NCBI GenBank assembly: GCA_031254905.1
Contig: JAIRTN010000133.1
Coordinates: 1 to 5,186 of the forward strand
DNA length: 5,186 nucleotides
Origin: Coriobacteriales bacterium
Lineage (GTDB): Bacteria > Actinomycetota > Coriobacteriia > Coriobacteriales > UBA8131
Reading direction: 5' to 3'
The translations under genes were made by a program, and so were the position numbers. Positions 1-4,071 of the stretch are shown here, piece by piece (the stretch's first letter is position 1; the number at the start of each line of letters is the position of its first letter). The notes beneath the pieces are model-generated. The model was not told the origin of the DNA and searched no databases. It saw only the letters and a program-made list of their open reading frames with translations.

Positions 1-276
1 TTTCAGACGAAGGAATCAAACCCGGACCCCTTCACAAAGCGGCTCATACTGAAGATGCTCGCCTTCGGGGCGGCACTCGTTTGCCTCGTCATCACGGGCT
101 CCACGTCAGACCTCTCTCAGCCTTTCGTCATATTCGACGGGGCGAGCACCGCAGTAGTCATCTTCTTCCTCGCGGTGCAGTTAATGTTGTTCTACTCGCG
201 CAAAGAGCCAGTTCCCGTAGAAACAAGCGTCGACCCCGGGGTACACTTTCGCGCCAAGCGTCGTTACGAAGCCTAA
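1..276 (+). CDS. C-terminal part of an unidentified membrane protein (5' partial)
   Basis: The frame is open from base 1 to a TAA at 274-276 and gives 91 visible residues. Two hydrophobic stretches are plain: about residues 15-33 (LILKMLAFGAALVCLVITG) and 47-65 (GASTAVVIFFLAVQLMLFY). A short polar loop of about 13 residues lies between them. Basic residues flank both helices on the same side (KR before the first, SRK after the second), which predicts a helical hairpin with both ends in the cytoplasm. A basic tail of about 25 residues ends in RAKRRYEA. An ATG at 55 lies in frame but has no Shine-Dalgarno sequence and falls inside the first helix region. I therefore treat the gene as continuing upstream of the window. 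I do not recognise the family. It is convergent with rlmN. The membrane location is well supported; the function is unknown. Confidence 0.6.
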   Translation, partial: FQTKESNPDPFTKRLILKMLAFGAALVCLVITGSTSDLSQPFVIFDGASTAVVIFFLAVQLMLFYSRKEPVPVETSVDPGVHFRAKRRYEA

Positions 277-307
277 AGAAAAAACTTCCTTTAACACAAA
301 GTCAAAT

Positions 308-324
308 AAAAGTCAAGGACTTTT
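308..324 (+). terminator. Weak AT-rich hairpin 32 bp after the first gene
   Basis: AAAAGTC (308-314) and GACTTTT (318-324) form a 7-bp inverted repeat with a 3-nt loop, followed by one more T. It has only two G-C pairs, so its stability is low. It could be the first termination point for the membrane-protein gene, but the longer hairpin at 443-485 is a better candidate. The surrounding 277-442 stretch holds nothing else I can call. Confidence 0.25.
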
Positions 325-442
325 TGCCTAGATAGACAGGTCTTTCGTAAATGCGTTTTAGCACGTATAGTAAGTAACGAACAGAAAGCTTAGAAAATAC
401 CTGAGCGGAATGTTCGTAGGGCGTCAACTTCTTCTTGGGCGT

Positions 443-485
443 CGGAGAAAAGGGAGCGGCTGTCAAAGTTGCTCCTTTTTCTTTG
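443..485 (+). terminator. Long hairpin with U-rich 3' side between convergent genes
   Basis: Bases 443-457 pair with 471-485, giving a 15-bp stem with a 13-nt loop. The core is GGGAGC/GCTCCT with an A-tract facing a T-tract, and three of the pairs are G-U on the plus strand. The 3' arm runs straight into T-rich sequence (TTTTTCTTT). Read as plus-strand RNA it is a good intrinsic terminator. On the minus strand the G-U pairs become mismatches, but the GGAGC/GCTCC core followed by TTTT still remains, so it may also end rlmN transcripts. It lies about 165 bp past the stop of the plus-strand gene, which is far for a dedicated terminator. Confidence 0.6.
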
Positions 486-511
486 CCCATTTTCAGCCCC
501 AAAGAGGTCAG

Positions 512-576
512 GCCCAACCTTAAACTTCAACTCCGCTACTCAACCTCAGCCTTCAATCCCACCCTTCAACTGCCCG
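512..576. repeat. Degenerate 13-bp tandem repeat across the rlmN stop codon
   Basis: Five units of 13 bp follow each other without gaps: GCCCAACCTTAAA, CTTCAACTCCGCT, ACTCAACCTCAGC, CTTCAATCCCACC, CTTCAACTGCCCG. The shared core is (C)TTCAAC, at 525, 538, 551 and 564, spaced exactly 13 bp apart. On the rlmN strand the core reads GTTGAAG. The last listed unit lies in the conserved C-terminal codons of rlmN (Cys-Gly-Gln-Leu-Lys). The others cover the final codons, the stop and the 3' flank. The copies are diverged, so part of the match may be chance. Confidence 0.5.
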
Positions 577-1616
577 CAGGCGCCGTCGATGTCCGCACCG
601 CGTGAGCGCCGCAGGGAACACTCTATTCCGGCCTTCGCAAGCCGCGCCGCGATGCTGTTTACACGTTCAGGTAGGCTGGGGGAGAAGGTCGGCGCCAAAC
701 CCGTCGACAAATCTCCCGTCAAACCCGCGCCACGAGGGTTGAGCGGAATGAGATTCACGTGGCACAGCATCCCCCGGGCAAAGGAGATGAGGGCGTCAAT
801 TTCGTCTTCGGTGTCGTTGAGGCCGGAGATAAGGGTGAATTCCAGCGACGGTCGACGCCCGGTCTTATCCCCGTAAGAAATCAGCGCTAAACGGAGGGCA
901 GGAAGCGGTTGGTTTGCCAGCGCCGGCATGAGCCTGTCGCGGGTTTTTTGGACGGCCGAGTGCAGGGAGATGGCGAGCGTGAACTGCTCGGGCTCGCGCG
1001 CGAAGCGTCCGAGCGCTCCGAGAAGCCCGCAACTTGAGACGGTGAGGTGGCGCGCGCCGATTCCGAGCCCGTCGGGGGAGTTCATGATGCGCAGGGCCTC
1101 GAGCGTTGCCTCGTAGTTTGCGAAGGGCTCGCCTTCGCCCATCGCCACCGCGTTGGTGACGCGCCTGTCGAAGTCGCGGGCAACCATGATGAGTTGGTCG
1201 GCCATTTCGCCGGGCGCGAGCGAGCGGGTAAGCCCGTGTGTGCCCGTCGCGCAAAAGGCGCAGCCCATCGCGCAGCCCACCTGCGTCGAGAAGCAGACCG
1301 TCAGGCGGCCCTGAGCCTCGTCGGGAATCCCCACGGCCTCTATGCGCGCGCCGTCCGCGAGGCCGAGCAGGTACTTGCGCGTCCCGTCGGCGGAGACTTG
1401 GCGGCGCAGGAGCAGGGGAGGGGTAAGCGGCTCGTCGGCCTCGAGTTTCAGGCGCAGGGATTTTGGCAGGTCGCTCATATCCGCGTAGCTTTGCGCCCCG
1501 CGCGCGTAAAGCCAGCGCAGCAACTGGGTGGCGCGAAAACTCGGCTCGCCCCAAGTCTGCATGAGCGTTCGTAGCCCTTCTTGTCCGTAACGCTTTATGC
1601 CAATGAGGTCAGCCAT
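546..1616 (-). CDS. rlmN: Dual-specificity 23S rRNA/tRNA (adenine-C2) methyltransferase RlmN
   Basis: A 356-residue radical-SAM enzyme. In this family it adds a methyl group to C2 of A2503 in 23S rRNA and of A37 in some tRNAs, using two SAM molecules in the cytoplasm. The iron-sulfur motif CAMGCAFC gives Cys115, Cys119 and Cys122. Cys108, seven residues earlier, and Cys347 in DIDGACGQL match the two mechanistic cysteines of E. coli RlmN (Cys118 and Cys355). The SAM-binding GEP motif is present as MGEGEP (159-164). FSTQVGC, SSCG, SLHS and LIPLNP are also typical. Length is normal, although residues after CGQL are only KGGIEG and lie in a 13-bp repeat. The ATG at 1616 has a GGAAAGG ribosome binding site 6 nt upstream. 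The gene is divergent from the ddl operon and convergent with the partial membrane-protein gene. Its leader must cross, or start within, the 9-bp repeat array. The related enzyme Cfr is unlikely given this RlmN-like sequence. Confidence 0.97.
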   Translation of the reverse strand: MADLIGIKRYGQEGLRTLMQTWGEPSFRATQLLRWLYARGAQSYADMSDLPKSLRLKLEADEPLTPPLLLRRQVSADGTRKYLLGLADGARIEAVGIPDEAQGRLTVCFSTQVGCAMGCAFCATGTHGLTRSLAPGEMADQLIMVARDFDRRVTNAVAMGEGEPFANYEATLEALRIMNSPDGLGIGARHLTVSSCGLLGALGRFAREPEQFTLAISLHSAVQKTRDRLMPALANQPLPALRLALISYGDKTGRRPSLEFTLISGLNDTEDEIDALISFARGMLCHVNLIPLNPRGAGLTGDLSTGLAPTFSPSLPERVNSIAARLAKAGIECSLRRSRGADIDGACGQLKGGIEG

Positions 1617-1622
1617 GCGGCG

Positions 1623-1629
1623 CCTTTCC
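1623..1629 (-). promoter_or_regulatory. Ribosome binding site of rlmN
   Basis: On the minus strand this reads GGAAAGG, 6 nt before the ATG at 1616, and it fixes that start. The 9-bp repeat array begins two bases further upstream, so the repeat reaches almost to the translation signal. Confidence 0.65.
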
Positions 1630-1630
1630 G

Positions 1631-1812
1631 CTCGTAGTGTTCATAACTCGTAGTGCCCACGGTGCCCACAGTGACCACACAGTGCTCACAGTGCCCACGG
1701 TAGCCACAGTGCCACAGTATCACAGTACCTACAGCGCTCATATCGTTCAGAGCGCCCCTGTTGCCCCTGTTGCTATGTCGCCCCCGCTACCCCCGTTACC
1801 CCCGTCGCCTCT
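1631..1812. repeat. Degenerate 9-bp tandem array between rlmN and the ddl operon
   Basis: From 1651 to 1812 the sequence can be cut into 18 units with a mean length of exactly 9 bp. Examples from the left are TAGTGCCCA, CGGTGCCCA, CAGTGACCA, CAGTGCCCA, CGGTAGCCA. Examples from the right are GAGCGCCCC, TGTTGCCCC, GTCGCCCCC, GCTACCCCC, GTTACCCCC. The consensus drifts smoothly from CAGTGCCCA to GTTACCCCC. Only three units change length (one +2, two -1), and these cancel out. CTCGTAGTG occurs perfectly at 1631-1639 and 1647-1655, extending the array towards rlmN. A GTG-started frame (1637-1834) is open through it, but it has no ribosome binding site and gives only low-complexity peptide, so I treat the array as noncoding. 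It fills much of the 336-bp gap between the divergent genes. Confidence 0.75.
1755..1803 (-). other. G-rich segment with G-quadruplex potential
   Basis: On the minus strand, the strand of rlmN mRNA, three G5 runs (1799-1803, 1790-1794, 1781-1785) are separated by 4-nt loops. After a 13-nt gap follow two G4 runs (1764-1767, 1755-1758). The long gap means it fails the strict rule of four runs with loops up to 7 nt. The regular spacing is a product of the 9-bp repeat. Whether it folds is not known. Confidence 0.4.
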
Positions 1813-1867
1813 GTTTCAGACAACCAGCAGGTAACAACTGGGCCATAACCCCGTACTGCTCCCTCCC

Positions 1868-1904
1868 ATTGTAACCGCTGTCGTTTACAATCAGAGCGGA
1901 TAAT
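1868..1904 (+). promoter_or_regulatory. Operator-like inverted repeat with a possible -10 element
   Basis: ATTGTAA (1868-1874) and TTACAAT (1885-1891) form a perfect 7-bp inverted repeat with a 10-bp spacer, the form of a dimeric repressor site. GATAAT (1899-1904) follows at once and differs from the -10 consensus by one base. No good -35 lies at 16-18 bp, so a promoter here would need an activator or be weak. It lies 49 bp upstream of the first gene of the ddl operon, the expected place for its control. The regulator is unknown. Confidence 0.4.
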
Positions 1905-1952
1905 CGATTGAAGCAAGGTGCCGTCCTTGAGGCGCACATCCCCGGAAAGACT

Positions 1953-2123
1953 ATGAATAAGACCCCTGCCATTATTGCGGCCATCATCGTTATAATTGTA
2001 CTGTGCTGCTGCAGCCTCTGCGCCATGCTCTGGACGGCTCATTCGTGGCAGCAGGCAAAGGAAATGTACACCAACAACGGCAATGCCAGCGACGAGAGGA
2101 TAGGACAGGAACCGCGCTCATGA
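1953..2123 (+). CDS. Small single-pass membrane protein with a cysteine cluster
   Basis: A 56-residue protein of unknown function. After MNKTP comes one long hydrophobic segment, about residues 6-27, which includes Cys18, Cys19, Cys20 and Cys23 (CCCSLC). A hydrophilic tail of about 25 residues follows, rich in Asn, Glu and Arg. I chose the ATG at 1953 because it puts a Lys directly before the hydrophobic segment and has GGAAAG just upstream, though only 3 nt away. A TTG at 1908 is an in-frame alternative that would add 15 residues with no good ribosome binding site. The residue before each cysteine does not fit a lipobox, so a lipoprotein is unlikely. Its TGA overlaps the ddl ATG (ATGA), which suggests coupled translation and a shared operon. 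A role linked to Ddl or the envelope is inference from position only. Confidence 0.65.
   Translation: MNKTPAIIAAIIVIIVLCCCSLCAMLWTAHSWQQAKEMYTNNGNASDERIGQEPRS
2102..2110 (+). promoter_or_regulatory. Ribosome binding site of ddl
   Basis: AGGACAGGA ends 9 nt before the ATG at 2120, inside the end of the small membrane-protein gene. It supports 2120 over the longer in-frame TTG start at 2003, which would overlap the upstream gene by about 120 bp. Confidence 0.6.
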
Positions 2124-3145
2124 AGCCTGTGAGAAACACCGATAAACTAGCCGAGCTGCACCGCATAGCAGCCGCTGTTTCCTCCCGCGTCACAAGCGTT
2201 GCCCTGCTCTGCGGCGGCACAAGCAGCGAGCGCGAAATCTCCCTCGCCAGCGCCAACGGCGTGCAACAAGCGCTCGAGCAGGAGGGCTTCAGGGTCTTTC
2301 GCATCGACACGGGCAACCCCGCCTTCATCGACGAACTCCGCCGCCTCCAGCCAGACGTCGCCTTCGTCGCACTGCACGGCAAAGGCGGCGAGGACGGCTG
2401 CATCCAAGGCTTCCTCGAAACCCTGCGCATCCCCTACACCCACAGCCGCGTCGTGGCCAGCGCGCTCGCCATGGACAAACCGGCAAGCAAAATCCTCTAC
2501 CAAGCCTTCAACCTGCCCACACCTGCTTTTGAGGTAATGTGGAGAAGCCAGTTGCCGTTTGTAGTTGACAGCGCCCCGCTTATTGATGCCGTCATCGCGA
2601 AAATCGGCCTGCCCTGCGTGGTAAAGCCCACCTGCGACGGCTCCTCCTTCGGCGTTTCGATACCCAAGACTCGCGATGAGTTTCTCACCGCGCTTCGAGA
2701 CGGCTTCAAGCTGGGCGATGTTCTGCTCATAGAGGAGTTCGTTGCGGGCGTTGAGGTTACGGTGCCCGTACTCGGCAACAACTCTGAGGAGTTGTTTGCG
2801 CTGCCGGTAATAGAAATCGTGCCCAAAAACGAGTTCTACGACTACGAATCGAAGTACGCGGAGGGTGGCTCAGAGCACATCATCCCTGCTCGTATATCGG
2901 AGGAGATGGCAGCTGTCTGTCAGCGGGTTGCCATCGACGCTCATCGTATACTTGGCTGTGCCGGCGTTTCCCGTACTGATATAATCGTCACAGAGGACAA
3001 TACGCCCTCGCTCATTGAAACAAACACTATTCCCGGTATGACAGGAACCTCCCTCATACCCGAAGCCGCAAAGCATATCGGCATCACACCCGGAACGCTC
3101 TATCGTCTTCTTATCCACTATGCCCTTGAAAACCAAGAGCCTTGA
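2120..3145 (+). CDS. ddl: D-alanine--D-alanine ligase
   Basis: A 341-residue ATP-grasp ligase that joins two D-alanines, using ATP, to make the dipeptide end of peptidoglycan precursors in the cytoplasm. Motifs in order: GGTSSERE (32-39, with Glu37 matching E. coli DdlB Glu15), HGKGGEDG (86-93), the ATP-contacting Lys120 and Lys169, GSSFGV (174-179), EEF (205-207), the omega loop FYDYESKY (239-246), Arg285 and Asp287, and the metal ligands Glu300 and Asn302 in IETNTIPGMTGTSLIP. The omega-loop Lys-Tyr pair of D-Ala-D-Ala ligases is kept, so a VanA-type D-Ala-D-Lac ligase is unlikely. About 20 residues precede the first strand, somewhat more than in DdlB. The start overlaps the upstream stop as ATGA. 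Codon use changes near residue 134. All catalytic positions I can place are intact. Confidence 0.96.
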   Translation: MKPVRNTDKLAELHRIAAAVSSRVTSVALLCGGTSSEREISLASANGVQQALEQEGFRVFRIDTGNPAFIDELRRLQPDVAFVALHGKGGEDGCIQGFLETLRIPYTHSRVVASALAMDKPASKILYQAFNLPTPAFEVMWRSQLPFVVDSAPLIDAVIAKIGLPCVVKPTCDGSSFGVSIPKTRDEFLTALRDGFKLGDVLLIEEFVAGVEVTVPVLGNNSEELFALPVIEIVPKNEFYDYESKYAEGGSEHIIPARISEEMAAVCQRVAIDAHRILGCAGVSRTDIIVTEDNTPSLIETNTIPGMTGTSLIPEAAKHIGITPGTLYRLLIHYALENQEP

Positions 3146-3147
3146 TT

Positions 3148-3153
3148 AAGGGG
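3148..3153 (+). promoter_or_regulatory. Ribosome binding site of the thioredoxin-reductase-like gene
   Basis: AAGGGG lies 6 nt before the ATG at 3160 and 2 nt after the ddl stop. It favours that ATG over the in-frame TTG at 3142, which overlaps the ddl stop codon and would add six residues ahead of the FAD-binding strand. Confidence 0.65.
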
Positions 3154-3159
3154 TCTTCT

Positions 3160-4038
3160 ATGTATGACATTATTATAGTCGGTTCTGGGCCCGCGGGCCT
3201 TTCGGCCGCTATTACGGCACGTGCGCGCGACAAGAAGGTGCTTGTTGTCTCCAACAAGCCACAGGAAAGCCCGCTTGCCCGCGCAAAACTCGTGGACAAC
3301 TACCCGGGCCTCTCCCGCGTCAGTGGTCGACAACTGCTGGAGCAGATGATTGCCCATGCGCACGATTTAGGCGTGCGCTTCATCTACGAACGCGTCATAT
3401 CCGTGTTGCCAATGAACGGCTATCTCGCCGTTGTTACGGGTGGGGCGAGTATAGAGACACGTGCCGTCATCTTGGCGACGGGTCAGCCGCTTGGCAAGCC
3501 CATCGCGGGGGAAACGGAATTCTTAGGTAGGGGAGTGAGCTATTGCGCCACCTGCGACGGCATGCTCTATCGCGGACAAACCGTCTGTGTAGTGGGTATG
3601 AACAACGAGGCTGTCGACGAGGCGAACTTCCTCTCCGGAATCGGCACCACGGTGGTCTTTCTTGCAAAGGAAAGCCCCTACGGGCTTCGCGAAGGCATCG
3701 TGGTTAGAACGGGTACGCCCGTTGAGGTAAAAGGCAATGTGGATGGCGTTACGGAGATTGTCTTTAAGGCGAGCCGCTCCGGTAGGGAGGAAGTACTTTC
3801 CTGCGGAGGCGTGTTCATTCTGCGTCCTACCATCGCCCTCGATGCTCTCATGTCCGGGCTTGCAATCAGCGATGGCCACATCGCGGTTGACAGCACGATG
3901 AGCACCAACAAGGAAGGCGTCTTTGCCGCGGGCGATTGTATTGGCCGACCGCTTCAGGTGGCAAAAGCAGTAGGAGACGGACAGCGTGCCTGCTTCAGTG
4001 CCGTGGCCTACCTCGACCAAAACACAAGCAACAGCTAA
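3160..4038 (+). CDS. trxB: Thioredoxin-reductase-like flavoprotein lacking NADPH motifs
   Basis: A 292-residue FAD protein of the thioredoxin reductase family, which passes electrons to a CxxC pair and then to thioredoxin in the cytoplasm. The FAD-binding GSGPAG is at 8-13, the redox-active CATC at 129-132 (Cys129, Cys132), ILATG at 104-108, and the C-terminal FAD motif FAAGD at 255-259 with the usual helix after it. The NADPH domain is unusual. Where canonical enzymes have VVGGGxxAxEEA, this one has VVGMNNEAVDEA (144-155). The basic HRRxxxR patch is absent, with FLAKESPYGLREG in its place. It is also shorter than the usual 310-320 residues. Ferredoxin-dependent flavin thioredoxin reductases known from clostridia lack the same motifs, so a donor other than NADPH is plausible. 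No thioredoxin gene lies in the window. It follows ddl by 14 nt and is probably in its operon. Confidence 0.85.
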   Translation: MYDIIIVGSGPAGLSAAITARARDKKVLVVSNKPQESPLARAKLVDNYPGLSRVSGRQLLEQMIAHAHDLGVRFIYERVISVLPMNGYLAVVTGGASIETRAVILATGQPLGKPIAGETEFLGRGVSYCATCDGMLYRGQTVCVVGMNNEAVDEANFLSGIGTTVVFLAKESPYGLREGIVVRTGTPVEVKGNVDGVTEIVFKASRSGREEVLSCGGVFILRPTIALDALMSGLAISDGHIAVDSTMSTNKEGVFAAGDCIGRPLQVAKAVGDGQRACFSAVAYLDQNTSNS

Positions 4039-4060
4039 AAAGCGCCAAATCCGGCGCCTC
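4037..4060 (-). terminator. Intrinsic terminator of the ATPase gene
   Basis: Read on the minus strand, GCGCC pairs with GGCGC around a 6-nt loop (4042-4046 with 4053-4057), extended by a G-U and an A-U pair, and is followed by TTTTT (4041-4037). It lies just past the TAG of the minus-strand gene. On the plus strand the same hairpin has no T-run after it, so it suits the ATPase gene better than the flavoprotein gene. The T-run overlaps the TAA of the convergent gene. Confidence 0.7.
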
Positions 4061-4071
4061 CCTGCTTGGTT

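Noticed and set aside
302..517. 71-codon minus-strand frame downstream of rlmN
   Set aside because: It spans the long hairpin terminator, lacks a convincing start signal and shows no motif; more likely noncoding.
865..1554. 229-codon open frame on the minus strand inside rlmN
   Set aside because: It overlaps rlmN on the same strand in another frame and gives an Arg/Ala-rich peptide typical of a GC-rich shadow frame; rlmN has full family motifs.
1047..1574. 175-codon open frame on the plus strand, antisense to rlmN
   Set aside because: Shadow of rlmN in GC-rich DNA; no ribosome binding site and no recognisable motif.
1631..1812. CRISPR array
   Set aside because: The units are 9 bp, contiguous and diverged, with no separate spacers and no cas genes.
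1637..1834. 65-codon GTG-started frame through the 9-bp array
   Set aside because: No Shine-Dalgarno sequence, and the peptide is only tripeptide-like low complexity because the repeat length is a multiple of three.
1868..1891. BirA (biotin) operator
   Set aside because: The half-sites look partly similar, but the dyad is about 8 bp too short for the usual spacing and no biotin gene is nearby.
1953..2123. Lipoprotein signal peptide in the small membrane protein
   Set aside because: The residue before the first cysteine is Leu, not Gly, Ala or Ser, so no valid lipobox is formed.
2120..3145. Vancomycin-resistance type D-Ala-D-Lac ligase
   Set aside because: The omega loop keeps the ESKY Lys-Tyr pair of D-Ala-D-Ala ligases, and no vanH or vanX-like gene is adjacent.
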